NCBI RefSeq assembly: GCF_036327755.1
Contig: NZ_CP109596.1
Span: 2,356,001 to 2,420,000 of the forward strand
Length of the DNA: 64,000 nucleotides
Reading direction: 5' to 3'
Source of the DNA: Nocardia sp. NBC_01503
GTDB taxonomy: Bacteria > Actinomycetota > Actinomycetes > Mycobacteriales > Mycobacteriaceae
Shown here: piece by piece, positions 9,701 to 19,200 of the stretch
Layout: each line of letters starts with the position of its first letter
Numbering within the stretch: position 1 is the stretch's first letter
Notes under the pieces: generated by a model
The model's input: the letters and a program-made list of their open reading frames with translations, nothing else
Told to the model about the DNA's origin: nothing
Database searches by the model: none
Position numbers and translations under genes: made by a program

Positions 9701-10033
9701 TGGCACGTCGGCCTCGCCTTCCCGTGCCAGCGCCCCTTCGACCACCACGACGGCATCGCCGAGGTCCCGCAGTGGCGCATCCTGCCCGACCGCACCGGCT
9801 CGGACGCCTCCAACGCCTGGCAGGACGATATCGGCGGCGGCCCGCTCGGCTGGACCGGACTACTGCTGAAGTCCCAGACCCGCCCCTCCTATCTCGACCA
9901 CGACTGGGGCCGGGACTGGGGTTCCCTCGAGCAGTTCACCCCATATGTCCCCGATGCCGTCCCCGCCGACCCGAACGTAACCGTCGAAACCCGTTCGGGC
10001 ATCAGTAAGGACGCACCCATAAGGGCCAGGTAG
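6731..10033 (+). CDS. embC: EmbC-like arabinosyltransferase
   Basis: 1100-residue polytopic GT-C enzyme that extends arabinan from decaprenyl-phosphoryl arabinose on the outer face of the membrane; ethambutol target family. It has an N-terminal membrane helix, an external carbohydrate-binding-like domain (~40-215), then a membrane region with the catalytic acidic pair Asp283-Asp284 in 'NTSDDGYILNMAR', and a large C-terminal external domain with 'RPFDHHDGIAEVPQWRILPD'. I call it EmbC-type because segments such as 'SPDGSLARRFGILAM', 'RKNGRIPGTSRGPS' and 'TPTKWTHHFGVYAGLAGS' match remembered M. tuberculosis EmbC better than EmbA or EmbB; that comparison is from memory. An unusual Ala/Glu/Gly/Thr-rich stretch (~104-126) sits in the first external domain. 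The start is GTG 6731 with GGGGA immediately upstream and a possible -10 TAGCAT at 6717-6722. It ends at a strong hairpin before embB. Confidence 0.88.
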   Translation: MREDTRAFHRVRLLAVVSGVLGILLAVLTPILPVRQDRPTVHWPQGDSVNIDAPLVSYVPLSLDVNLPCQALRELPAGTLYSTVPVASGKAVDKGLVVKIEESAPKTAAPEGTATAEGAEGTEGTRTLSVLLRNIPLLSAPVAEIQNCAAVLLRSDATEARVELTGVTRKDGTPFIGRVGGDTRPQVVGMFTDLTRAQLGDGAAHADIDARFTSSPSWLKRAAIIGATLFTLIALYALHLLDTRDGRRPRRFLPAHWWRFRLADGVVLGTLVLWHFIGANTSDDGYILNMARASKVSGYMANYYRWFGVAEAPFGWPYEVLVWMTRISDSSPWMRLPSLLAGLVCWLVISREVLPRLGSRVRRDNVAVWTAGLVFLAAWMPYDNGLRPEPIIAAGALLTWCSIERAIATGRLLPAAIGVLIAAFSLAAGPTGLICIAALIAGSRPVLQVIIKQAKGTGSALLRYAALLAPGMAAGTLVLVVVFGDQTLASVMEATRVRTLIGPNVAWFDERTRWDSLLMLSPDGSLARRFGILAMLLCLGVCVMVMLRKNGRIPGTSRGPSARILGIIFMALFLMMFTPTKWTHHFGVYAGLAGSVAALAAVAVGVNGIRSPRNRTLFAAAVLFLLAITFTGPNGWWYVSSYGVPWFDKAPLIAGKGFSTLFLGLAILCLLIAAFQHYREPYRQPKPVRAFDKFASMPLTIAAALLVLFEVASLAKAAVTQYPAYSIAKSNIAALTGDSCALANDVLVETNTADSLLQPWTGAPADGLASENTGFSPNGVATDLTADAEETVSGGANSVSKDSDNKTTNTTGAGTGGGKTAQAGINGSTVALPFGLDPARTPVMGSYTDGDQAPAKLTTEWYRADLSDSVRDDPAYQVLIVTAAGRIRSVNKDGVETYGGDLFVEYGTRAADGTVTDTGKIRPLDIGPAPSWRNLRVPISDIPVGANSIRLVADDRDITPKQWLAVTPPRLPKLQTLNTLVGHTAPVLEDWHVGLAFPCQRPFDHHDGIAEVPQWRILPDRTGSDASNAWQDDIGGGPLGWTGLLLKSQTRPSYLDHDWGRDWGSLEQFTPYVPDAVPADPNVTVETRSGISKDAPIRAR

Positions 10034-10048
10034 ACAGCGGTTTCCAGC

Positions 10049-10076
10049 GGGGGCACGAAGCGCGCTTCGTGCCCCC
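10049..10076 (+). terminator. Strong hairpin between embC and embB
   Basis: Perfect inverted repeat GGGGGCACGAAG (10049-10060), loop CGCG, and its complement at 10065-10076, starting 15 bases after the embC stop. There is no T-run. It may attenuate or end the embC transcript, giving embB partly independent expression. Confidence 0.6.
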
Positions 10077-10170
10077 GTCAACACGCCCGAACAGGTGCGA
10101 TGCGGCATACGTGTCGCACCGCCGGAGTGAACAGCGCCACTCGGGGTCGCGGACAGTACGATCAGCAACC

Positions 10171-13100
10171 GTGCCCGACGCCTCCGCTGTATTGAGCAAA
10201 CCGCCATCGACGCCGACACCCACGGCGACACCGCGCGACTATCGGATCGCGAAGACCATCGCGATCATCGCCGGTGTCCTCGGGGCGCTGTTCGCGCTGG
10301 CGACGCCGTTCCTTCCGGTCAAGCAGACCACCGCCGTGGTGAACTGGCCGCAGCACGGCACGCTCGGCAGTATCGACGCACCCCTGGTCTCGCAGGTGCC
10401 GACCGATCTGACCGCCACCATTCCCTGTTCGGCCATCGCGCAATTGGATCCGCGCGGCGGCATTCTGCTGGCAACCGCGCCGCCGCAGGGCAAGGGCGCG
10501 GACCTGGAGGGCCTGTTCGTCCGGGTCTCCGGGGACAGCGTCGACGTCCTGGACCGCAATGCCGTCGTGGCGTCGGCGCAGCGGTCCGAGATGAGCGAGT
10601 GCACCGCCATCGTCATCAACTCCGATGAAAAGAAGACCACCGCGAAGTTCGAGGGCCTGACCCGCACCGTCGAGAAGCCGACCGCGGACGGCGGACGCGA
10701 ACTCGTCACCGTGCCGGTCGAGAGCTCGCTGCTCGGTGATCTGCGACCGCAGGTGGTCGGCGTCTTCACCGATCTGAAAGGTGATGTGCCGCAGGGCCTG
10801 TCCTTCCACATGAATGTGGATTCGCGGTTCTCCACCTCGCCGACGATCCTCAAGCTGATCGCGATCATCGCGGCCGTACTGCTGACACTGCTGGCCATGG
10901 GCGCGCTCGCGGTACTCGACACCAGTGACGGCCGCGGGCATCGGCGCATCTTCCCCCGGCACTGGTTGCAGCCCACCTGGGCGGACGGCGGCATTATCGG
11001 CACCCTGGTGCTGTGGCACTTCGTGGGCGCGAACACCTCCGACGACGGCTACATCCTCACCATGGTTCGCGTCGCACCGCATGCGGGCTATATGGCCAAC
11101 TACTTCCGCTGGTTCGGCGTCCCCGAGGCCCCGTTCGGCTGGTACTACTACGTCATCCAGGCGTTCTCGGAGATCTCCACCGCCAGCCCGTGGGTGCGAA
11201 TTCCGGCGCTGCTCTGCGGCATTCTCTGCTGGCTGGTCATCAGCCGCGAGGTGGTACCGCGGCTCGGGCGCGGGGTCGCCTCCTCGAAGGTGGCGCTGTG
11301 GACCGGCGGTCTGGTCTTCCTGGCCTTCTGGCTGCCCTACGACAACGGCCTGCGCTCCGAGCCGATCGTCGCACTGGGCGCACTGCTGACCTGGGTCTCG
11401 ATCGAACGAGCCATCGCCACTTCACGATTGCTGCCCGCCGCGGTCGCGGTCCTGGTCGCGGCCTTCACCCTCGCGGCGGCACCGACCGGATTGATGTGTG
11501 TGGCAGCGCTGCTCGCCGGCATCCGGCCACTGGTGCGCATCGTGGTGCGGCGCCGCAAGCAGTTCGGTGATGTGGCACTGCTCGCGCCCATCGCGGCGGC
11601 CGGATTCCTGGTGCTGGTGGTCGTCTTCGGCGATCAGACCTTCGCCGGAATCATGGAGGCGAACCGGGTGCGACAGGCCACCGGGCCGAATCTCGCCTGG
11701 TACGAGGATTATCTGCGCTACTACTACCTGTTCGTCGAGACCGTCGACGGCTCGCTGGCGCGACGCTTCGCCTTCCTGGTGATGATCCTGTGCCTGATCA
11801 CCACCCTGCTGGTGCTGCTGCGCCGCCGCCAGGTGCCGGGCATCGCCTCCGGGCCCACCTGGCGACTGCTCGGCGTGGTCTTCGGAACCATCTTCTTCAT
11901 GATGTTCAACCCGACCAAGTGGACCCACCACTTCGGTTCGTACGCGGGCATCGCGGGCGCACTGGCCGCGGTCACCGCGGTCGCGGTCTCGGCCACGGCG
12001 CTGCGGTCGCGCAAGAATCGGTCGGTCTTCCTGGCCGGACTGCTGTTCACGCTCGCGCTCGCCTTCTCCGGCATCAACGGCTACTGGTACGTCTCCAGCT
12101 ACGGCGTGCCGTGGTTCGACAAGCGCGTCTCCCTGCACGGCTTCCAGTCCAACACCCTGATGCTCATGCTGTTCGGGCTCGCGCTGGCGGTCGTCGCCTG
12201 GCAGTCGCTGCGCGAGGGGTACGCCAAGCCGATGGCGAATGGAAAGACCCAGCGCGGCAGGCGGGTTCGCAAATTCGCCGCCATCCCGCTGACCGTCGTC
12301 GCGGCGCTCATGGTGGCATTCGAGGTGTTGTCCCTGGTCAAGGGCGCGGCCACGCAGTACCCGGCGTACTCGCTGGCCCGCTCCAACCTCGACGCGCTCT
12401 CCGGTAAGAGCTGCGGGCTCGCCAATGACGTGCTGGTCGAGCCGAATGTCAACGGCGGCAACCTGACTCCGGTCATCGATCCGGAGCACCCGCCGCTCAA
12501 CGGCGATCCGCTCGCGGGCGCCGCCCCGGTCGGGTTCTCCCCCAACGGAGTTCCCGACAAGCTCGACGCCGACAGCGTCGAGGTGAAGCCGGGCACCGGC
12601 AATACCTCCAACCAGACCGTCGGCCCCGCCTTCGAGAAGGGGCAGAACGCCGGTACCGGCGGCGGTAAGGGCGCGGAGGGTGTCAACGGGTCCACCGTGG
12701 CGCTGCCGTTCGGCCTGGATCCGGCCACCACACCGGTCATGGGCAGCTGGCAGGACGGCGTGCAGCAGCCCGCCAACCTGACCTCCAGCTGGTACCAGTT
12801 GCCGGCGCGGTCGGCCGTCTCACCGCTCATCGTCATCTCGGCGGCCGGACGCATCCTGTCCTTCGACGACACCGGCAATATGACCTACGGACAGCAGCTG
12901 CTGGTCGAGTACGGACATCAGAACCCGGACGGGTCCGTCACCGAACTGCCCGGCAACTACCGGCCGCAGGACATCGGCCCGGCGCCCTCCTGGCGCAACC
13001 TGCGGGTACCGGTCGACGCGCTGCCCGGTGACGCCAACGTCATCCGCATTCACGCCATCGATCCCATCCTCATCGGCGATCAGTGGCTGGCGTTCACCCC

Positions 13101-13497
13101 GCCGCGGATGCCCAAGCTGCAGACGCTCAACAGCTACCTGGGCTCGCAGCAGCCGATCCTGGAGGACTGGGCCGTCGGCCTGCAATTCCCGTGCCAGCGA
13201 CCGTTCGACCACCGCTACGGTGTGGCCGAGGTGCCGAACTTCCGCATCTTGCCGGATCGGCCGCTCGCCATCAGCTCCACCAATACCTGGCAGGCCGAGG
13301 AGTTCGGCGGACCGCTGGGCTGGGCGGAGATGCTCGGGTCCTCGCAGACCGTGCCCACCTATCTGAAGGACAACTGGGCGCGGGACTGGGGTTCGCTGGA
13401 GAAGTACACCCCGTACTACCCGGCCACCGCGGCCGAGATCCAGACCGGCACCGCAACCCGGTCCGGGCTCTGGTCACCGGGCAAACTCCGGGCCTGA
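10171..13497 (+). CDS. embB: EmbB-like arabinosyltransferase
   Basis: 1108-residue paralogue of the preceding gene with the same architecture: N-terminal helix (~28-50), external domain (~55-225), membrane region with the catalytic pair Asp291-Asp292 in 'NTSDDGYILTMVR', and a C-terminal external domain ending 'TATRSGLWSPGKLRA'. That C terminus and the N-terminal 'GTLGSIDAPLVSQVP' region resemble M. tuberculosis EmbB; central segments are intermediate between EmbA and EmbB. Met298 aligns with EmbB Met306, the residue most often altered in ethambutol-resistant tuberculosis, so the ancestral Met is present. The start is GTG 10171 ('VPDASAVLSKP'); the frame is open further upstream, but that segment overlaps the hairpin and looks non-coding. 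No clear ribosome binding site precedes 10171, so the start is the least certain part. No third emb gene follows. Confidence 0.86.
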   Translation: MPDASAVLSKPPSTPTPTATPRDYRIAKTIAIIAGVLGALFALATPFLPVKQTTAVVNWPQHGTLGSIDAPLVSQVPTDLTATIPCSAIAQLDPRGGILLATAPPQGKGADLEGLFVRVSGDSVDVLDRNAVVASAQRSEMSECTAIVINSDEKKTTAKFEGLTRTVEKPTADGGRELVTVPVESSLLGDLRPQVVGVFTDLKGDVPQGLSFHMNVDSRFSTSPTILKLIAIIAAVLLTLLAMGALAVLDTSDGRGHRRIFPRHWLQPTWADGGIIGTLVLWHFVGANTSDDGYILTMVRVAPHAGYMANYFRWFGVPEAPFGWYYYVIQAFSEISTASPWVRIPALLCGILCWLVISREVVPRLGRGVASSKVALWTGGLVFLAFWLPYDNGLRSEPIVALGALLTWVSIERAIATSRLLPAAVAVLVAAFTLAAAPTGLMCVAALLAGIRPLVRIVVRRRKQFGDVALLAPIAAAGFLVLVVVFGDQTFAGIMEANRVRQATGPNLAWYEDYLRYYYLFVETVDGSLARRFAFLVMILCLITTLLVLLRRRQVPGIASGPTWRLLGVVFGTIFFMMFNPTKWTHHFGSYAGIAGALAAVTAVAVSATALRSRKNRSVFLAGLLFTLALAFSGINGYWYVSSYGVPWFDKRVSLHGFQSNTLMLMLFGLALAVVAWQSLREGYAKPMANGKTQRGRRVRKFAAIPLTVVAALMVAFEVLSLVKGAATQYPAYSLARSNLDALSGKSCGLANDVLVEPNVNGGNLTPVIDPEHPPLNGDPLAGAAPVGFSPNGVPDKLDADSVEVKPGTGNTSNQTVGPAFEKGQNAGTGGGKGAEGVNGSTVALPFGLDPATTPVMGSWQDGVQQPANLTSSWYQLPARSAVSPLIVISAAGRILSFDDTGNMTYGQQLLVEYGHQNPDGSVTELPGNYRPQDIGPAPSWRNLRVPVDALPGDANVIRIHAIDPILIGDQWLAFTPPRMPKLQTLNSYLGSQQPILEDWAVGLQFPCQRPFDHRYGVAEVPNFRILPDRPLAISSTNTWQAEEFGGPLGWAEMLGSSQTVPTYLKDNWARDWGSLEKYTPYYPATAAEIQTGTATRSGLWSPGKLRA

Positions 13498-13517
13498 TAC
13501 CCGAATGAACGGCTGCA

Positions 13518-13556
13518 GCGGCCGCCCGCGAATCGCGGGCGGCCGCTTCCGTTTTC
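13518..13556 (+). terminator. Intrinsic terminator after embB
   Basis: A 13-bp perfect GC-rich stem (GCGGCCGCCCGCG at 13518-13530, complement at 13534-13546) with an AAT loop is followed by TTCCGTTTT. It lies 20 bases after the embB stop. Confidence 0.85.
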
Positions 13557-13634
13557 CCGCCTACCCCACTCGACGCTCACCGTGAGCGGGCACCCGTTGT
13601 GAGACCGGTGCGGACCACCCGGGAGGATGGACCC

Positions 13635-14408
13635 ATGGTGAACATTCAACTCGGCGATGTGGCGGCCTGGTACGACGTGCACGGCGACGGTGAATCCGTG
13701 GTCCTACTGCACGGCGGCTTCGTCGATTCGCGAATGTTCGCCCCCGCCATGCCTTCGCTGGTCGGCCGCTTCCGCGTCTACAAGACCGACCGCCGCGGCC
13801 ACGGCCACACCCCCGATGTGGACGGCCCGATCTCCTACGACGCCATGGCCACGGACCTGATCGCGTTCCTGGAGAAGGTCGTCGGCGAACCCGCCCACCT
13901 GGTCGGCCACAGCGATGGCGCGAATGTGGGGCTGCTGGTCGCGCTGCGCCGCCCGGACCTGGTGCGCAAATTGGTCATGATCAGCGGCAATTTCAATTAC
14001 GAGGGAATAGTCCCCGGCATCCTGGACGATTTCGAGGAGGAATCGGTACAGCGATACCTGGCGGGCAACTATGGCGAGGTCTCCCCCGACGGTGAGGACC
14101 ACTTCCCGATCGTGGCCCGCAAACTCGCCGAAATGTGGGAATCCCAGCCCGATCTCACCCCCGCGGACCTGCGGGCACTCACCACCCCCACCCTGGTGGT
14201 CTCCGGTGACGATGACGCCGTCACGCTGGAGCACACCATTGCCCTCTATCGAGCCATCCCCGACTCGCAGTTGGCCGTCATCCCCGGCGCCTCACACCTG
14301 CTGGTCATGGAGAAGCCGAACGAGGTCTATGCCCTCATCGCCGACTTCCTCGGCAAGGACCCGATCCCGACGCGGCAACCCATTCGCCGCCGCGCCGCCC
14401 AGTCCTAG
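13635..14408 (+). CDS. Alpha/beta-fold hydrolase
   Basis: 257-residue cytoplasmic alpha/beta hydrolase without a signal peptide. The oxyanion 'LLHGGF', nucleophile elbow 'GHSDGAN' (Ser), acidic residue in 'VSGDDDAVT' and His in 'GASHLL' give a complete Ser-Asp-His triad. The start is ATG 13635, with GGGAGG at 13621-13626 placed 8 bases before it; the frame extends upstream without support. It lies between the embB terminator and a convergent small gene. The substrate cannot be predicted: this family includes esterases, C-C hydrolases and haloperoxidase-like enzymes. Its position in the cell-wall locus need not imply a wall function. Confidence 0.85.
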   Translation: MVNIQLGDVAAWYDVHGDGESVVLLHGGFVDSRMFAPAMPSLVGRFRVYKTDRRGHGHTPDVDGPISYDAMATDLIAFLEKVVGEPAHLVGHSDGANVGLLVALRRPDLVRKLVMISGNFNYEGIVPGILDDFEEESVQRYLAGNYGEVSPDGEDHFPIVARKLAEMWESQPDLTPADLRALTTPTLVVSGDDDAVTLEHTIALYRAIPDSQLAVIPGASHLLVMEKPNEVYALIADFLGKDPIPTRQPIRRRAAQS

Positions 14409-14431
14409 TTTTCGGTGCTCCGCCGACCCCG

Positions 14432-14632
14432 TCAGTGCTCGGTGTGCGCGACCCATTCGTACACCGGCAAACTGCCCTCCGGGGTGTCCTCCCAGCGCGG
14501 CGTCACCTTGAACCGCTCGTACCCGCCCCCGTGCGCCACCCTCAACTCGATCCCCGGCGGAGTGATCGGCACAATCCGCTGTTCCAGCCCGTCAGGTCCG
14601 CCTTCGAGCAATGCCTTAGGTGAGCTACTCAT
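14432..14632 (-). CDS. Small DUF5988-type protein
   Basis: 66-residue hydrophilic protein beginning 'MSSSPKALLEGGP' and ending near 'LPVYEWVAHTEH', the pattern I recall for the DUF5988 family of short actinobacterial proteins of unknown function. It has no membrane segment or signal peptide. It is convergent with the alpha/beta hydrolase (23 bp between stops) and 65 bp downstream of the accD4 stop. The reading frame is supported by the conserved N- and C-terminal motifs rather than by a strong ribosome binding site. Role unknown. Confidence 0.65.
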   Translation of the reverse strand: MSSSPKALLEGGPDGLEQRIVPITPPGIELRVAHGGGYERFKVTPRWEDTPEGSLPVYEWVAHTEH

Positions 14633-14697
14633 AGCTGAAGGCTCTCACATCCACCCCACCCGGCCGACCGATTCAGCACAATCGGCGAGCCGCGAGG

Positions 14698-16242
14698 CTA
14701 TAGCGGCAGCAGGTGGTGTTTGCGGGGGTTGCGCGGCAGTGTCTTGTCCCGGAGCAGGTGCAGGGCGCGGCGGATCTCCAGGCGCGTGGTGGCCGGGTCG
14801 ATGACACCGTCGATATAGCCGCGCTCGGCCGCCACCCAGGGCGTGGCCATGGTGGCGTTGTAGAAATCGATCATCTGCTGGCGCATGGCGGCCCGCTGCT
14901 CCTCCGGCGCGGCCTCCAAAGATCTTGCGCCGATGAGGGTTACCGCGGACTCCGCACCCATCACCGCGATCCGGGCGGTCGGCCAGGCCAGATTCACATC
15001 CGCGCCGAGCTGTTTGGAGCCCATCACCGCGTACCCGCCACCGTAGGACTTGCGGATCACCACGGTCACTTTGGGGACGGTGGCCTCCACGAAGGAGAAG
15101 ATGAAGCGGCCACCGCGCTTGATGACGCCGATCTTCTCCTGCTCCACACCGGGTAGGAAGCCCGGGGTATCCACCACGAAGATCAGCGGCAGTTCGAAGG
15201 CATCGCAGAGCCGGACGAAATGCGCGGCCTTATCCGAGGCGCGGGCGTCCAGGGCTCCGGCGTAGACCATCGGCTGATTGGCGACCACACCCACGGGGCG
15301 GCCGTCCACGCGAGCGAAACCGCAGATCACATTGCGCCCGGCCGATTCTCCGAACTCGTGGAAGTCGCCGTCGTCGAAGATGCGCAGCAGCACCTCGTGC
15401 ATGTCGTATCCGGCGTTATCGGCATCGGGGACGATAGCGCGCAGTTCCAGATCCGAATCGGTGATCTCCGGCTCCAAACCCGGATTCACGATCGGCGCCA
15501 GCTCCTGGCAGCTCGACGGCAGGAAGCCGAGGTAGTGGCGGACCCATTCGAACGCCGCCGCTTCATCTTTCGCGACATGATGGATATTGCCGTACTCGGC
15601 CTGATTGCGCGCGCCGCCGAGCTCCTCGAGGCTGACGTCCTCACCGGTGACCTCACGAATCACCTTGGGGCCGGTGACGAACATGTACGCCGCTTCGGTG
15701 GCGACCACGACATCGGTATTGATGGGCGCGTACACCGCACCCCCCGCGCAGCTGCCCAGGATCATCGAAATCTGCGGCACCAGACCGGAAAGCGGTTCCT
15801 GGCGGCGACCCAGTTCGGCGTACCAGGCCAGTGAGGTGACAGCCTCCTGGACGCGCGCGCCACCGGAGTCGTTGATACCCACCACCGGGCAGCCGACCTT
15901 GGCCGCGAACTCCATGATCCCGGCGACCTTGCGGCCGAACATCTCCCCGACCGAACCGCCGTACACGGTCTGGTCGTGGGAGAAGACCGCCACCGGACGG
16001 CCCTCCACCAGACCGTGTCCGGTGACCACTCCATCGCTGTACAAAGCGGACTTATCGCCCGGATTCTTAACCAGCGCACCGATTTCCACGAAGGTGCCCG
16101 GATCCAGCAGCATATTGATCCGGTCGCGGGCGGAAGGGATACCCTTGCGCGCCCGCTTCGCTATCCCCGCCTCCCCCGCCGGTTCTCTCGCGACTGCCAA
16201 CTTGTGTCGCAGGTCGGCGAGTTTCTCGGCGGTCGTGGTCAA
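14698..16242 (-). CDS. accD4: AccD4, long-chain acyl-CoA carboxylase beta subunit
   Basis: 514-residue carboxyltransferase that, with AccA3 and AccD5-type partners, carboxylates a long-chain acyl-CoA to supply the alpha-branch extender unit for mycolate condensation by Pks13. The full carboxyltransferase fold is visible: N-terminal '[15 protein letters not shown]', the acyl-CoA binding/oxyanion region 'GGARVQEAV', '[11 protein letters not shown]', and in the second half '[14 protein letters not shown]' and '[14 protein letters not shown]'. No biotin attachment site is present, as expected for a beta subunit. It lies 54 bp downstream of pks13 on the same strand, as in M. tuberculosis (Rv3799c-Rv3800c), and is probably co-transcribed with it. 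Confidence 0.93.
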   Translation of the reverse strand: MTTTAEKLADLRHKLAVAREPAGEAGIAKRARKGIPSARDRINMLLDPGTFVEIGALVKNPGDKSALYSDGVVTGHGLVEGRPVAVFSHDQTVYGGSVGEMFGRKVAGIMEFAAKVGCPVVGINDSGGARVQEAVTSLAWYAELGRRQEPLSGLVPQISMILGSCAGGAVYAPINTDVVVATEAAYMFVTGPKVIREVTGEDVSLEELGGARNQAEYGNIHHVAKDEAAAFEWVRHYLGFLPSSCQELAPIVNPGLEPEITDSDLELRAIVPDADNAGYDMHEVLLRIFDDGDFHEFGESAGRNVICGFARVDGRPVGVVANQPMVYAGALDARASDKAAHFVRLCDAFELPLIFVVDTPGFLPGVEQEKIGVIKRGGRFIFSFVEATVPKVTVVIRKSYGGGYAVMGSKQLGADVNLAWPTARIAVMGAESAVTLIGARSLEAAPEEQRAAMRQQMIDFYNATMATPWVAAERGYIDGVIDPATTRLEIRRALHLLRDKTLPRNPRKHHLLPL

Positions 16243-16296
16243 CGGGGGCTCCCTTCGGCAGAAACCTACTTTCGCAGAACCTCTTTCGCGGTGAAG

Positions 16297-19200
16297 CTAT
16301 TTCGCGGTCGTGTCGACTGCCCCAAGTTTCTTGGTCAGGTCGGCACCGATCACGCCGATACGCGGTTCGTCAACGATATCGATGTGGTCACCCGGGATGT
16401 GGATGATCTCCAGATCCGGAATGTGCTCTTCCCAGCCACCGTTCGGCAGCCGCTCCCCGAAACGCGGTTCCAGCTCGATGATTCCATCGTGGTACCGGTC
16501 CGCCAGGTAGAGAACCACGTGACCGTCGTAACGCTGCGGCGACAAGCGGTAGAGCTCACCACCGTCGATGTACGAACTCCGCTGATGCTCGAGCACACCA
16601 CCGGGGATATCGACGCCCGCGAACTTCACCAGCTCCAGGACGATATCGATCTGCTCCGCATCGGATGCGGCGGCCAACTCCTCCAGCTGCTCATCGTCGA
16701 GTTCACCCTCGAAGCCATAGGTCTTCTTGGCGAACGCCTGGAAGCGCCGAACCCGGTTCACCCGCTCCTCGGGAGTATCGAGGTGCGGCTGCGACGGCAA
16801 CGCCACATCGATCAGACCGACCTCGCGCACATCCGCGCCCTCGGCCCGCATGAGCTCGGCGACCTTGAGTGCGAACACACCGCCGAGCGACCAGCCGTAC
16901 AGGAAGTACGGGCCCTCCGGCTGCCGCTTGCGGATCTCCGGAATGTACTGGCGCGCACGCTCTTCGATGGAACCCTCGACGCGCTCGAAACCGTACATCG
17001 GGGTACCCGCCGGGAGACGCTTGAGCAGCGGCTCGTAGACCAGGGTATTACCGCCCGAGGCGTGGAAGACGAAGACCGGCACCGCATTCGAACCGGGAGC
17101 CGGCGCGCGCAGGGTGCGCACGAACCCCTCGACATCGTCGCCGTGCTCCTGATAGGTGGCCACCAACTCGGCCAACTTCTCGATGGTCCGCGCTGACCGC
17201 ACCTGATCGGCGTCGACCTGAGTCTTCACGCGCTCCGACAGACGCGCGATGAGCTTGTCCATGGTGGCGTCGTCGAGTTCGGGCAGCTGGTTGAAGATGC
17301 CGCCCGCGGACTTGCCGGTGGCCAGCGCCCAGGTGCCGAAGGCCAAGCGCTCCGGCGCGTTGCGCGGCGGGACATTGTCCTTATCGGTCTCCGCGACCGG
17401 CGGAGCGGCCTCGATATCGGCCGAGGTCAGCGAATTCGAATCGACCTCGGGCGCGTCCGCGGTCATACCGGCGGCTGTCGCGGCGCTCGCCGGAGCACCC
17501 TCGACATCGGCGGAAGTCAGCGAATTCGACTCCACCGCGGGGGCTTCCGATGTGATCGCCTCGGCCTCGGCGACCACATCGGTGGTCTCGTTGTCCAGCC
17601 GATCGGCCACACCCGGCAGCACGGCAGCCGGGTCGGTCCCCGCCGCGAGCGCCGCGCGGGCGGCGGCGACCAGGTCACCGTCGACGGTGATCTCCTCACC
17701 GGCGGCCTGGCGTGCGGCGATATCGGCCAGCTCCTCGCGGTGCTCGATGGCGTAGCGCAGCACCTTGCCGACCTCGAGCAGGCTGGCATCGCGCACCGCC
17801 TGCAACTGCAGCTGCGGGATGTCGAATTCGTACTCGACGCGGTTCTTGATGCGCATGGCCATCAGCGAGTCCAGGCCCAGCTCCATGAGCGGGATCTCCA
17901 TGGGCAGATCCTCGACGGCATAACCCATGGATTCGGCGACGATGATCGCCAGGCGCTGCTCGATGGTCTGCGAACCATTCGGGTTCCAGCGCTCACCGGT
18001 CTCCTCGACCACGGCGACCTCGGCGGCCGGGGCGGCGACGGCCGCCACCGGCTGTGCCACAACCGATTCCGGCAGCGGTGCGCCGGAGGTGACGACGGCA
18101 TCGAAGAGCGAGCGGAAGGCGTTGCCCTCCTTGGCGTGCACCGAGACCGACGCGCCACCCGGATGCGGGGTGAGCGTGGTGGTCAGGGATCCGGCGGCCG
18201 GAATCGTGCCGTGCGCCACCGAAGCGCCCACGGTGACATCCGAAAGCACCTGTGCCGCAGCCGACTTCACCAGCGCGGCGAGATCGATGACGGCCGCGGC
18301 CTGCACCTCCCACACGTGCCGGCCGTCCGGCAGCGCCACATGCGAGCCCGGAATCCGGCCACTGCCGGAGTCCGCGGCCAGCGAAACCTTGGGCCAGTAC
18401 TGCTTTCGCACGAACGCGGTGCGCGGCACATCGGCGTAGTCACCGGCGGTCAGCAGTGAGGACAGGTCCACCGCGTGGCCCTGTACGTACAGCTGCGCCA
18501 AAGCCGAGATGACAGCGGCGGATTCGTCTTCCTTGCGCTTGAGCGTCGGAATCAGCGCGGCATTGTGCACGCCCGCCGCGAAGGTGGTGCCCAGCACCTG
18601 CATGAGCGCGACCGAATTCGGCGCGAGCTCCAGATAGGTGGTGATACCGGTGTTCACGGCCTGGCTGATGGCATTGGTGAAGTACACCGAGCCGCGCATA
18701 TTCGTGACCCAGTAGTCCACGTCGTGCACGGGGGCGTTGCCCGCGCGGTACACGGTGTCCTTGTGCACGGTCGAGTACAGATCGTGCTTGACCGAGGTCG
18801 GCTCCAAACCGGCCAGCTCCGCGGCCAATTCACCGAGCAGCATGTCCATCTGCGAGGTGTGGCCCGCGCCGCGGGTCTGCAGCACGCGCGCGAACTTGCC
18901 CTCGGCCTCGGCGCGCGCCACGATCGCGTGCACCTGATCCGGCGGGCCGCCGATGACGGTATTGGTGGGCGCGGCGTACACCGCGACCTCGAGATCCGGG
19001 TAGTCGACCAGCACCTCTTCGATGGCCTCGGCCGAATACTCGACCAGCGCCATATTGCGCACCTGATCATCGGTGAGCATGGCCTCGCCCTCGGCCATCA
19101 GCCGCGAACGCGCGCAGATGACGCGAACCGCGTCCTCGAGCGGCAGACCGCCCGAAATGTACGCTCCCGCAACCTCACCCTGTGAGTGGCCGACCACGCC

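Noticed and set aside
8276..9748. 490-codon minus-strand open frame within embC
   Set aside because: Antisense of a well-supported gene; no ribosome binding site or recognisable motifs.
6731..10033. Labelling the first emb gene embA
   Set aside because: Position alone favours embA, but several internal segments resemble EmbC more; the call remains tentative.
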